Part shown: in pieces, positions 43,740-58,200 of the stretch
How the letters are laid out: each line of letters opens with the position of its first letter
Numbering within the stretch: the stretch's first letter is position 1
Notes under the pieces: generated by a model
Told to the model about the DNA's origin: nothing
Databases searched by the model: none
The model's input: only the letters and a program-made list of their open reading frames with translations
Program-made: the position numbers and the translations under genes
Assembly: GCA_036346225.1 (NCBI GenBank)
Contig: JARFIW010000115.1
Location: 372,001-436,000, forward strand
Source of the DNA: Platerodrilus igneus
Taxonomy: Eukaryota; Arthropoda; Insecta; Coleoptera; Lycidae
Reading direction: 5' to 3'
DNA length: 64,000 nt

Positions 43740-46700
43740 AATACGTCACTTTTGTAACACTAATCCAGGTTAAGGTTAATTTGAATCCAAAATGGCTGGG
43801 AGTACGTCACTCGTGGGTTAAACCAATGAATATTTGTACTCCAAAAGCCACGAATACGTCACACTTTTGTAATACATCCGGTTTAACTAATGAATAATTG
43901 AATCCCAAACGGCACGGATGCTTCGTTCGCAAAACCCAAATCCTGGTTATGCTATTGAACATTTGCACTCTAAACGAACACGGATACGTCACACTTTCAT
44001 ACACAAATCTGGACAGTTGTACTCTTTATGGCGCGGATGTCATACTCTTACACAGATCTGGGTTAAACTAGAACATTTGTACGGATGTCACTCTCATACA
44101 CAAATCCACATTAAACTATTGAACATTTCCACTCCCAATGGCACTATTTGCTCTTGTGACAAAAATCCGTGTTAAACTAAGCACATTTGTACTCCAAATG
44201 GCATGGATATATCACTCTTGGTTACAAATCCGTGTTAAACTAATGAACATTTGTACTACAAATGCACAGATACATCACACTTTTATAAAACTGATCCGTG
44301 TTAAAATAATGAACATTTGTACTCCAAATGCACACGTACATACACTTTTATAAAACTGATCCGGGTTAGACTAATGAACATTTAAATCTCAAAGCCACAG
44401 ATACTTCACTTGTGCAACACAAATCCGGGTTAAACTAATGAACATTTGTATCCAAAAGGCACGGATGTGTCACGCTTGTTTACAAATCCGTGTTAAACTA
44501 ATGAACACTTGTACTCCAAACGCACAGATACATCACACTTATAAAACTGATCCGTGTTAAACACAAATGCACGGGTACATCACACTTATATCAAACCGAT
44601 CCATGTTAAACTGATGAACATTTATACTCAAAATGGCACGGATATATCACTCGTGGTTACAAATCCGTTTTAAACTAACGAACATTTGTACTCCAAATGC
44701 TTGGATACATCACACTTTTATAAAACTGATCCGTGTTAAACTAATGAACATTTAAATCTCAAAGCCACAGATACTTCACTTGCACAACACAAATCTGGGT
44801 TAAACTAATGAACATTTGTACTCCAAAAGGCACGAATACATCACACTTTTGTAACACATCCGGTTTAATTAAATACTTGAATCCCAAACAGCACGGATGC
44901 TTCGTTTGCAAACCCCAAATCCGGGTTAAACTAATGAACAGCATTCCAAAGGAACACGGATGCATGACACTTTCATAGACAAATCCTGGACAGTTGTACT
45001 CTCTATGGCACGGATGTCACACTCCTACACAGATCTGGGTTAAACTAGAACATTTGCACGGATGTCACTCTCGAACACAAATCCAAGTTAAACTATTGAA
45101 CATTTGCACTTCAAATGGCAGTATCATTACTCTGGTGGCACAAATCCGTGTTAAACTAATGAACATTTGTACTCCAAATGGCACTGATGTGTCAGACTGT
45201 TATAAAACTGATCCGGGTTAAACCAATGAACATCTAAATCTCAAAGCCACAGATACTTCACTTGCACAACACAAATCCGGATTAAACTAATGAATATTTG
45301 TACTCCAATGGCACGGATATGTCACTCTTGGTTACAAATCCGTGTTAAACTAAGGAACATTTGTACTCCAAATGCACGGATACTTCACACTTTTATAAAA
45401 CTGATCCGGGTTAAACCAATGAACATCTAAATCTTAAAGCCACAGATACTTCACTTGCACAACACAAATCCGGGTTAAACTAATGAACATTTGCACTAAT
45501 GAACACGGATACGTGACACTTTCATACACAAATCCTGGACAGTTGTACTCCCTATGGCACGGATGTCATACTCGTACACAGATTCGGGTTAAACTAGAAC
45601 ATTTGCACGGATGTCACTTTCGTACACAAACCCACGTTAAACTATTGAACATTTGCACTCCAAATGGCACTATCATTACTCTGGTGGCACAAATCCATGT
45701 TAAACTAATGAACATTTATACTCCAAATGCACGGATACGTCACACTAACTGATCCGGGTTAAACTAACGAACATTTAAATCTCAAAGCCACAGATACTTC
45801 ACTTGCACAACACAAATCTGGGTTAAACTAATGAACATTTGTACTCCAAAAGGCACGAATACATCACACTTTTGTAACACATCCGGTTTAATTAAATACT
45901 TGAATCCCAAACAGCACGGATGCTTCGTTTGCAAACCCCAAATCCGGGTTAAACTAATGAACAGCATTCCAAAGGAACACGGATGCATGACACTTTCATA
46001 GACAAATCCTGGACAGTTGTACTCTCTATGGCACGGATGTCACACTCCTACACAGATCTGGGTTAAACTAGAACATTTGCACGGATGTCACTCTCGAACA
46101 CAAATCCAAGTTAAACTATTGAACATTTGCACTTCAAATGGCAGTATCATTACTCTGGTGGCACAAATCCGTGTTAAACTAATGAACATTTGTACTCCAA
46201 ATGGCACTGATGTGTCAGACTTTTATAAAACTGATCCGGGTTAAACCAATGAACATCTAAATCTCAAAGCCACAGATACTTCACTTGCACAACACAAATC
46301 CGGATTAAACTAATGAATATTTGTACTCCAATGGCACGGATATGTCACTCTTGGTTACAAATCCGTGTTAAACTAAGGAACATTTGTACTCCAAATGCAC
46401 GGATACTTCACACTTTTATAAAACTGATCCGGGTTAAACCAATGAACATCTAAATCTTAAAGCCACAGATACTTCACTTGCACAACACAAATCCGGGTTA
46501 AACTAATGAACATTTGCACTAATGAACACGGATACGTGACACTTTCATACACAAATCCTGGACAGTTGTACTCCCTATGGCACGGATGTCATACTCGTAC
46601 ACAGATTCGGGTTAAACTAGAACATTTGCACGGATGTCACTTTCGTACACAAATCCACGTTAAACTATTGAACATTTGCACTCCAAATGGCACTATCATT

Positions 46701-49280
46701 ACTCTGGTGGCACAAATCCATGTTAAACTAATGAACATTTATACTCCAAATGCACGGATACGTCACACTAACTGATCCGGGTTAAACTAACGAACATTTA
46801 AATCTCAAAGCCACATACTTTACTTGCACAACACAAATCCGGGTTAAACTAATGAACATTTGCACTAATGAACATGGATACGTGACACTTTCATACACAA
46901 ATCCTGGACAGTTGTACTTCCTATGGCACGGATGTCATACTCCTACACAAATCCGGGTTAAACTAGAACATTTGCACCGATGTCACTCTCGTACACAAAT
47001 TCAAGTTAAACAATTGAACATTTGTACTCCAAATGACACTATCATTACTCTCGTGATACAAATCCGTGCTAAATTAATGAACATTTGTACTCCAAATGCA
47101 CGGATACATCACACTTTCATAGAATTGATCTGGGTTAAACTAATGACCATTTAAATCTCAAAGCCACAGATACTTCACTTGCACAACACAAATTCGTGTT
47201 AAAATAATGAACATTTGTACTGCAAAAGGCACGAAAACGTCACACTATTGTAATACTTCCTGTTTAACTAATGTATAATTGAATCCTAAACAGCACGAAT
47301 GCTTCATTTACAAAACCCAAATCCGTGTTAAACTAATGAACATTTGCACTTTAAACGAACATGGATATGTGACACTTTCATACACAAATCCTGGACAGTT
47401 TTACTCCCTATGGCACGGATGTCACTCCTACTCAAATCCGGGTTAAACTAGAACATTTGCACAGATGTCACTCTCGTACACAAATCCAAGCTAAACTACT
47501 GAACATTTGCACTCCAAATGGTACTATCATTACTCTCGTGGCACAAATCTGTGTTATACTATTGCACTTTTGTACTCCAAATGGCATGGATATGACTCTT
47601 GTTTACAAATCTGTGTTAAACTAATGAACATTTGTACTCCAAATGGTACGGATATGTCACTCTTGTTTACAAATCCGTGTTAAACTAATGAACACTTGCA
47701 CTCCAAATGCACGGGCACATCACACTTTTATAAAACTGATCCATGTTAAACTAATGAACATTTATACTCCAAATGGCACGGATATATCACTCGTGGTTAC
47801 AAATTCGTGTTAAACTGATGAACATTTGCACTCCAAATGTACGGGCACATCTCACACTTATAAAACCGATCCGTGTTAAACTAACGAACATTTGTACTCC
47901 AAATGGCATAGATATCACTCTCGGTTACAAATCCGTGTTAAAGTAATGAACATTTGTACTCCAAATGCATGGATACATCACACTTTTATAAAACTGATTC
48001 GTGTTAAATTAATGAACATTTACATCTGAAAGCCACAGACACTTTACTTGCACAACACAAATCCGGGTTTAATTAATGAACAATTGTATTCTAAAAGGCA
48101 CGAAAGCGTCGCACCTTTGTAACGCAGATCCGGTTTAACTAATGAATAATTGAATCCCAAACAGCACGGATGCTTCGTTTGCAGAACCCAAATCCGGGTT
48201 AAACTAATGAACATTTGCACTCTAAACGAACACGAATACGTAACACTCTCATACACAAATCAGGGTTAAACGACTGAACAGTCGTACTGCCTATGGCACG
48301 GATATCACACTCTCTACACAGATTCGGGTTAAACTGAAACATTTGAACTTCTAATGGCACGGATGTCACTCTCGTACACAAATCCGGATTAAATTATTGA
48401 ACATTTGCACTCCAAATGGCACTATCGTTACTCTTGTAAAACAAATCCGTGTTAAACTAATGAACATTTGTACTCCAAACGAACACGGATACGTGACACT
48501 CTCATACACAAATCCTGGTTAAACTCTGAACAGTTGTACTCCTATGGCACGGATGTCCGCTCTTATACATATCCCGATTAAACTAGAACATTTGCACTCC
48601 TACTGGCACGGCTGTCACTCTCGTACACCAATTCAGGTTAAAATATTGAACATTTGCACTCCAAATGGCACGATCGTTACTCTTGTAAAAAATCCGTGTT
48701 AAACTAATTAACATTTGTACTATGCACGGATGTCACTCTTGTACACAAATTCGGGTTAAACTACTAACCAGTTGTATTGCAAATGGCATTGATATGTGAC
48801 ACTCTCGTACACAAATCCGGGTTAAACTATTGAACATTTGCTCTCTTGTAACACAAATCCGTGTTAAGCTAATGAACACTTGAACTGTAAATGGCATGCA
48901 TGTCACACTCGCACAAATCAGTGTTAAACCACTGAACATTTGTACCCGAAATGACACGGATCGTTACACTCTTGTAACAAAAATCCGGGTTAATCCACTA
49001 AACATTTATGTTCCACATTTGTACTTCTAATGGCACCAAAACATAACACTTCTAACACAAATCCAAGTGAAACTAATTAACATTTGAATTCTAATACAGC
49101 ACGGATGTAATTCGTATAACCTAAATCCGGGTTAAACTAATGAACATTCGCACTCCAAATCGCACAGATACGGCACTCTTGTAACACAAATCCAGATTAA
49201 ACTAACAAACATTTGAAACCCAAATGACACATGTCATGTAATACATCTCCATGTTAAACCACTAAACATTTGTACTCCAA
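43740..49280. repeat. Satellite D, ~64-70-bp units
   Basis: The monomer is roughly AAATCCGTGTTAAACTAATG, AACATTTGTACTCCAAATGG, CACGGATATGTCACTCTTG and TACAC. There are about 80 copies, in variants with GCACGGATGT or TTTTATAAAACTGATC in the second half. The short ORFs on both strands follow the monomer and are not genes. It degrades toward 49280 and gives way to satellite E. Confidence 0.9.
44755..46800. repeat. 1,023-bp higher-order duplication in satellite D
   Basis: 44759-45780 and 45782-46803 are near-identical at an offset of 1,023 bp; the few differences seen include GACTGTTATAAAA against GACTTTTATAAAA (45198 / 46221) and ACAAACCCACG against ACAAATCCACG. Neighbouring single monomers differ far more, so the duplication is recent. 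Confidence 0.88.
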
Positions 49281-49289
49281 TTTAAGAAA

Positions 49290-52200
49290 TTGTGATGTTC
49301 AATACTTTAAAAGTTATAAAAACTGTTGATTCATCAAAAGTATTTTAATAAGAATAAAAACCAAGTATTGTACCTTTTAAAAATACTTTCAAAATTAAGA
49401 AAAGGGTGATGTTCAATACTTTAAAGATTATAAAAAGGGTTGACTTGTCAAAAGTATTTTAAAAAGTATAAAAATTAAGTTTAATACTTTTATAAAATAT
49501 TTTCAAAAGTAAGAAAAAGACGTGTTCAATACTATAAAGATTATAAAAAAGTTTAATTTGTTAAAAGAATTTTGAAAAACAAAAACTAAGTTTAATTCAA
49601 TGTTTCTTCTCTAAAATATACCTTCAAAATTAAGGCGAGGTGGTGTTCAATACTTTACAAATTATAAAAAAAGTTGTTTCGTTAAAAGTATTTTGAAAGT
49701 ATAAAAATTAAGTTTAATACCTTTAAAAAATATTTTCAAGGGTAAGTAAAAGAGATGTTCAACACTTTAAAAATTATAAAAACGGTTGATTCGTTAAAAG
49801 TATTTTAAGAAGTATAAAAATTAAGTTTAATACTTTTATAAAATACTTTCAAAAGTAAGAAAAAGGTATGTTCAATACTTTAAAAATTATAAAAAGTGTT
49901 GATTTGTTAAAAGTATTTTGAAAAGTATAAAGTTTAATATCTTTAAAAAATACTTTGAAAGGTAAGAAAAAATGATGTTTAATTCTTTGTAGGTTATAGA
50001 AAGGGTTGATTTTTCAAAAGTATTTTAAAATGTATAAAAATTAAGTTTACTACCTTTAAAAAATACTTTCAAGTGTAAGAAAAAGAGATGTTCAAAACTT
50101 TAAAAATTATAAAACAGTTTGATTCGTTAAAAGTATTTTAAGAGATAGAAAATATAATTTTAATACCTTTATAAAATACTTTTAAAGGTAAGAAAAAGAA
50201 ATGTTCAATACTTTAAAGATTATAAAAAGGATTGATTCATTTAAAATATTTTAAAAAGCGTAAAAATTAGGTTTAATACCTTTAAAAAATATTTTCGAAT
50301 TAAGTAAAGGGAGGAGTTCAATATTTTAAAAATTATAAAAGACGTTGATTCGTCAAAAGTATTTTGAAAAAGTATAAAAGCTAAGTTTAGCACAGCGTTT
50401 CTTCTCTAAAATTACTTTCAAATTTAAGGAAAGAATATGCTCGTTATCTTGCAAGTTAAAAAAATGGTTGATCGGTCAAAAGTATTTTAAAAAGTATAAA
50501 ATCTAAGTTTAAAACCTTTAAATAATACTTTCAAAATTAAGAGAATAAGGTGGTGGTTTGTTATTTTAAAGATCATAGAAAGTTGATTCGCCAATTATGT
50601 TTAATACCTTTATAAATAATTTCAAAGGAAAGAAAAAGATGATGTTCAATTCTTTGTAGATTATAAAAAGGGTTGATTCGTCTTAAAGTATTTTAATAAG
50701 TATAAAAACCAAGTATTGTACCTTTTAAAAATACTTTCAAAATTAAGAAAAGGGCGATGTTCAATACTTTAAAGATTATAAAAAGGGTTGACTTGTCAAA
50801 AGTATTTTAAACAGTATAAAAATTGAGTTTAATACCTTTATAAAATACTTTTAAAAGTAAGAAAAGGAGATGTTCAATATTTTAAACAATATAAAAGGTG
50901 TTGATTAGTCTAAAGTATTTTAAAAAATACAAAAACTAAGTGTAGTACTTTTAAAAAATACTTTCAAAATTAAGAAAAGGTTGATGTTCAATATTTTAGA
51001 GATTTGTCAAAAGTATTTTAAAAAGTATAAAAACTAAGTTTAATACCTTTATAAAATACTTTTAAAGATAAGAAAAGGAGGCGTTCAATACTTTAAAGAA
51101 TAAAAAAGTGTTGATTAGTCTAAAGTATTTTAAAAAGTATAAAAACGAAGTATACTACCTTTTAAAAAATATTTTCAAAATTAAGGAAGGGCGATGTTCA
51201 ATACTTTAAAGATTTAAAAAAGGGATTGAATCTTCAAAAGTATTTTGAAAAGTATAAAAATTAAGTTTAATACCTTTAAAAAACACTTTAAAAATTAAGA
51301 AAAGGCCAATGTTCAATAATTTAAGGAATATAAAAAGTGTTGATTCGTCAACAGTATTTTAAAAAGTATAAGGGCTAGGTTTAATGGAGTGTTCATCCTT
51401 TTAAAAATGTTTTCAAAATTAAAGAGATGTGATGTTCAATACGTTAAAGGTTATAAAATGGGTTGATTCGTTAAAAGTATTTTAAAAAATATAAAACTAA
51501 GTTTAGTACCTTTAAAAATACTTTCTAAATTAAGAAAAGGCCAATGTTCAATATTTTAAAGATTATAAAAGGGATTGATTCGTGAAAAGTATTTTAAAAA
51601 GTATAAAGACTAGGTTTAATGGAGTGTTCATTTTTTTAAAAACACTTTCCAAATTAAGGAGATGTGACGTTCAATACTTTAAAAGTTATAAAAACTGTTA
51701 ATTCGTTTTAAACTATTTTAAAAAGTGTAAAAACCAAGTTTAAAATATACCTTCAAAATTAAATAAGGGTGATGTTCAATACTTTAAAGATTATAGAAAA
51801 GGGTTGATTTCTCAAAAGTATTTTAAAAAGTATAAAAATTAAGTTCAATATCTTTATAAAATATTTTTAAAGGTAAGAAAGGAGATGTTCAATACAAAAG
51901 ATATAAAAGTTGTTGATTCGTCTAAAGTATTTTAAAAAGTATAAAGGCTAGGTTTAATAGAGTGTTTATTCTTTTAAAAACGCTTTCCAATTTAAGGAGA
52001 TATGGTGTTCAATAATTTAAAAGTTATAAAAACTGTTGAATCGTCAAAAGTATTTTAAAAAGTATAAAAACCCAGTATAGTACTTTTTAAAAATACTTTC
52101 AAAATTAAGAAAAGGGTGATTTTCAATACTTTAAAGGTTATAAAAGGATTGATGCGTTCAAAGTATTTTAAAAAGTATAAAGGCTAGGTTTAATAGAGTG

Positions 52201-55200
52201 TTTATTCTTTTAAAAACGCTTTCCAATTTAAGGAGATATGGTGTTCAATAATTTAAAAGTTATAAAAACTGTTGAATCGTCAAAAGTATTTTAAAAAGTA
52301 TAAAAACCCAGTATAGTACTTTTTAAAAATACTTTCAAAATTAAGAAAAGGGTGATTTTCAATACTTTAAAGGTTATAAAAGGATTGATGCGTTCAAAGT
52401 ATTTTAAAAAGTATAAAGATTAAGTTTAATAGAATATTCATCTTTTTTGAAAATACTTTAAAAATTAAGGATAGGCGACTCTTAAGGTTTTGCAAGTAAT
52501 AAAAAGGGTTGATTTGTCAAAAGTATTTTAAAAGGTGTAAAAATTAAGTTTACTACCTTTATAAAATAATTTCAAAATTAAGTAAAGGGTAGAGTTCAGT
52601 ATTTTAAAAATTATAAAAGGCGGTGATTCGTCAAAAGTATTTTAAAAAGTATAAAAGTTAAGTTCAATTCCTTTAAAAAATACTTTCAAAATTACGTAAA
52701 AGATTGAGTTCAATATTTTAAAAATTATAAAAGGCGTTGATTCGTGAATAGTATTTTAAAAAGTATAAAAATTATAAAAGGCGTTGATTCATCAAAAGTA
52801 TTTTAAAAGTTATAAAGACTTAAATTTAATAGAATGTTCATTCTTATAATAATGTTTTAAAAATTAAAGATAGGAAATGCTCAATGCTTTAAAGGTTGAT
52901 AGTATAAACACCAAGTTTAATACTTTTAAAAAATATTTTCAAAATTAGGAAAAGGGTGATTTTCAATACTTTAAAGATTATAGAAGGGATTGCCTTGTCA
53001 AAAATATTTTAAAAAGTTTAAAACTAAAATATAGTTTCAAAATTAAAACGAGGTGGTGTTCAATACTTTACAAATTATGCAAAGGGTTGATTCATTAAAA
53101 GTATTTTGAAAAGTATAAAAACTAGGTTTATTTCTAAAAGGTCATTCTTTTAAAAATGCTTTCAAAATTAAGGACTAGGTGATGTTCAATACTTTAAAAT
53201 TTATTAAAGTGGTTGATTCGTCAAAAGTATTTTAAAAAGTACAAACACACAGTGTAATACTTTTAAAAAATATTTTCAAAACTATGAAGAGGAGGATGTT
53301 TAATATATTAAAAGAGTTGATTCGTGAAAACTATTTTGAAAAGTTTACTGCAATGTTCCTTCTTTAAAAAATACTCTCAGAATTAAGGAGAGTTGATGCA
53401 CAATACTTTAAAAATATAAAATTGTTGATTCGTCAAAAGCATTTTAAATGGTATAAAAGTAAGTTTAATACAAGGTTTATTCGTTAAAGAATATTTTCAA
53501 AATTTGGGAGAAGTGATGCTCAATATTTTGCAAGTTACAAAAAGGGTTGATTCGTCTTAAAGTATTTTAAAAACTATAAAACCAAGTATAGTACCTTTAA
53601 AAATACTTTCAAAATTAAGAAAAGGCGATGTTCAATATTTTAAAGATTATAAAAGGTTGGTTTCAAAAGTATTTTAAAAAGTATAAGACTGAATTTAATA
53701 GAATGTTCATTTGTTTAAAAATACTTTCAAAATTAAGGACTAGGTGATGTTCAATACTTTATAAGTTATAAAAGGGTTGATTTGTCCAAAAGTATTTTAA
53801 TAGGTATAAGGACTAAGTCTAGTACCTTTAAAAAATACTTTTAAAATTAATAAAAGGATAATGTTCAATACTTTAAAGATTACAAAAAAGGTTGATTTGT
53901 CAAAAGTATTTTAAAAGTATAAAAATTAAGTTTAATACTTTTAAAAAATACTTTCAAAAGTAACAAAAAGAAGATCCTTAATACCTTAAGTTATAAAAAA
54001 AAAGTAATTTGTCAAAAGGTTTTTGAAAAGTATAAAAATTGAGTTTAATACAATGTTTCTTCTCTTAAATAAACTTTCTAAATTAAGGAGAAGTAATGCT
54101 CAATACTTTACAAGTTATAAAAGCTGTTGATTCGTCTTAAAGTATTTTAAAAAGTATAAAAACTATGTATAATACCTTTAAAATATATTTCAAAATTAAG
54201 AAAAGGATGATGTTCAATACTTTAAAGATTATAAAACGGGTTGATTTGTCAAAAGTATTTTAAAAAGTATAAAAATTAAGTTTAATACTTTAAAAAATAT
54301 TTTCTTAATTAAGGTAAACTGATGTTCAACACTTTGCATGTTATAAAAGGGTCAAAAGTATTTTAAAAGTATAAAGACTAGGTTTAATAAAGTGTTCATT
54401 CATATAAAAATGTTTTCAAAATAAAGGAAAGATGATGTTCAATACTTTAAAAGTTAAAAAGGTTTGATTCGTCAAAAGTATTTTAAAAAAATAAAATTAA
54501 GTTTAATACTTTTAAAAAATATTTTCGAAATTAAGTAAAGGAAGGAGTTCAATATTATAAAAATTATAAAAGGCGTTGATTCGTCAAAAGTATAAATACA
54601 AGGTTTAATGGTGTTCATTCTTTTAAAAATGCTTTCAAAATTAAGGAGGGATGATACACCTTGCAAGTTATAAAAAAAAGTTGAATCGTCAAAAGTATTT
54701 TAAAAGTATAAAGACTAGGTTTAATAGAGTGTTCTCAATCTTTTAAAAATGCTTTCAAATTAAGGAAAGATGATGTTCAATACTTAAAAGTTATAAAAAG
54801 GGTTGATGTATTAAAAGTATAAACACCAAGTTAATACTTTTTAAAAATACTTTCAAAATTAAGAAAAGGCCAATGTTCAATACTTTAAAGATTATAAAAG
54901 AGTTGATTTGTTAAAAATTTTAAAAAGTATAAAAATTAAGTTTAATACCTTTATAAAGTACTTTTAAAGGTAAGAAAAGAGATGTTCAATACTTTAAAGG
55001 ATATAAAAAGTGTTTATTCGTCTAAAGTATTTTAAAAGTATAAAACTAAGTTTTAATAGAATGTTCATTCTTTCAAAACGCTTTCCAAATTAACGAGATG
55101 TGATGTTCAATACTTTAAAAGTTATAAAACTGTTGATTCATCTTAAAGTATTTTAAAAGTATAAAATTATGTTTAATACCTTTATAAAATACTTTTAAAG

Positions 55201-58200
55201 GTAAAAGGGACATGTTCAATACTTTAAGATATATAAAAACTGTTGATTCGTCTTAAAGTATTTTGAAAAGTATAAAAACCAAGTAGGTAGCTTGAAAAAT
55301 ACTTTCAAAATTAAGAAAATGGTGATGTTCAATACTTTAAAGATTTAAAGGAGTGATTTGTCAAAAGTATTTTAAAAGATTTGTAAAAATTTTAAAAGTA
55401 TAAAATTAAGTTTAATACTCTTTAAAAATACTTTTAAAATTAAGGAAATAGGGGATGTTCAATACTTTAAAGATTATAAAAGTGTTGATTGTCTAAATAT
55501 TTTAAAAGTATAAAACTAATTTAATATAGTTATTTCAAAACTTAAATAACGAGGTGGTGTTCAATACTTTACAAATTATGCAAAGGGTTGATTCATTAAA
55601 AGTATTTTGAAAAGTATAAAAACTAGGTTTATTTCTAAAAGGTCATTCTTTTAAAAATGCTTTCAAAATTAAGGACTAGGTGATGTTCAATACTTTAAAA
55701 TTTATTAAAGTGGTTGATTCGTCAAAAGTATTTTAAAAAGTACAAACACACAGTGTAATACTTTTAAAAAATATTTTCAAAACTATGAAGAGGAGGATGT
55801 TTAATATATTAAAAGAGTTGATTCGTGAAAACTATTTTGAAAAGTTTACTGCAATGTTCCTTCTTTAAAAAATACTCTCAGAATTAAGGAGAGTTGATGC
55901 ACAATACTTTAAAAATATAAAAATTGTTGATTCGTCAAAAGCATTTTAAATGGTATAAAAAGTAAGTTTAATACAAGGTTTATTCGTTAAAGAATATTTT
56001 CAAAATTTGGGAGAAGTGATGCTCAATATTTTGCAAGTTACAAAAAGGGTTGATTCGTCTTAAAGTATTTTAAAAACTATAAAAACCAAGTATAGTACCT
56101 TTAAAAATACTTTCAAAATTAAGAAAAGGCGATGTTCAATATTTTAAAGATTATAAAAAAGGTTGGTTTCAAAAGTATTTTAAAAAGTATAGAGACTGAA
56201 TTTAATAGAATGTTCATTTGTTTAAAAATACTTTCAAAATTAAGGACTAGGTGATGTTCAATACTTTATAAGTTATAAAAAGGGTTGATTTGTCCAAAAG
56301 TATTTTAATAGGTATAAGGACTAAGTCTAGTACCTTTAAAAAATACTTTTAAAATTAATAAAAGGATAATGTTCAATACTTTAAAGATTACAAAAAAGGT
56401 TGATTTGTCAAAAGTATTTTAAGAAGTATAAAAATTAAGTTTAATACTTTTAAAAAATACTTTCAAAAGTAACAAAAAGAAGATCCTTAATACCTTAAGT
56501 TATAAAAAAAAAGTAATTTGTCAAAAGGTTTTTGAAAAGTATAAAAATTGAGTTTAATACAATGTTTCTTCTCTTAAATAAACTTTCTAAATTAAGGAGA
56601 AGTAATGCTCAATACTTTACAAGTTATAAAAGCTGTTGATTCGTCTTAAAGTATTTTAAAAAGTATAAAAACTATGTATAATACCTTTAAAATATAATTT
56701 CAAAATTAAGAAAAGGATGATGTTCAATACTTTAAAGATTATAAAACGGTTGATTTGTCAAAAGTATTTTAAAAAGTATAAAATTAAGTTTAATACTTTA
56801 AAAATATTTTTTAATTAGGTAAAGATGTTCAAACTTTATTTATAAAAGGTAAAAGTATTTTAAAATATAAGAAGTTTATAAGTGTATCATATAAAATGTT
56901 TTCAAATAAGAAAGAGAGTTCAATATTTAAAATTAAAAAGGTTGATTTAAAAGTATTTTAAAAATAAATTAAGTTTAATCTTTTAAAAATTTTTAAATTA
57001 AGAAAGAAGATTCAATTTAAAATAAAAAGGTTGATTGTCAAAGTATTTAAATAAACAGGTTTAATGGTGTCATCTTTTAAAAATGCTTTCAAATTAAGGA
57101 AGTGATCACTTAAGTTTAAAAGTGATGAAAGTATTTAAAAGTATAAATAGTTTAATATCTATTTTAAAATCTTAAATTAAGAAGAATGTTCAATACTTAA
57201 AGTTATAAAAGGTTGATTAATTTAAAAGTATAAAACAAGTAATACTTTTAAAATACTTTAAAATTAAGAAAAGGCATTTCAATACTTTAAAGATATAAAA
57301 GTTATTGTTAAAATTTTAAAAGTATAAATAAGTTAATACCTTTAAAACTTTAAAGTAAGAAGGATGTTCAATACTTTAAAGTATAAAAGTTATTCTCTAA
57401 AGTATTTTAAAAGTATAAAATAGTTTAATATCTCTTTAAAAACTTTCAAATTAAAGGATGTTCAATACTTTAAATTATAAAACTGTTGATTCTCTTAAAT
57501 ATTTTAAAAGTATAAAATATTAAACTTAAAAAATTTAAGTAAAGGATGTTCAATACTTTAAGATTTAAAAGTTGATTGTCTAAAGTATTTTAAAAGTATA
57601 AAAACAAGTTACTTAAAAATACTTTAAAATTAAGAAAAGGATGTTAATACTTTAAAATTAAAGGGTGATTTGTCAAAAGTATTTTAAAAGTATAAAATAA
57701 GTTTAATACTTTAAAAATATTTTTATAAGAAAGATGTTAACTTTGAGTTATAAAAGTGTGTCAAAAGTATTTTAAAAGTATAAAGATAGGTTTAATAAAT
57801 TTATCAATAAAATTTTTCAAAATAAAGGAAGATGATGTTCAATACTTTAAAAGTTAAAAAGGTTTGATTCGTCAAAAGTATTTTAAAAAATAAAATTAAG
57901 TTTAATACTTTTAAAAATATTTTCAAATTAAGAAAAGGAGAGTTCAATATTTAAAAATTATAAAAGGCGTTGATTCGTCAAAAGTATTTTAAAAATAAAG
58001 GTTTAATGGTGTTCATTCTTTTAAAAATGCTTTCAAAATTAAGGAGGATGTATACCTTGAAGTTATAAAAAAGTTGAATCGTCAAAAGTATTTTAAAAGT
58101 ATAAAACAGGTTTAATAGTTTAATCTTTTAAAATCTTTCAAATTAAGGAAAGAGATGTTCAATACTTAAAAGTTATAAAAAGGGTTGATGTTTAAAAGTA

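Noticed and set aside
36195..49280. CRISPR-like arrays of ~66-70-bp repeats
   Set aside because: Units are contiguous and have no unique spacers; this is satellite DNA in a eukaryotic genome.
54472..54666. 64-codon - strand frame identical to one at 58951-59145, suggesting a duplicated small gene
   Set aside because: Both lie in satellite E; the identity reflects the duplicated satellite block.
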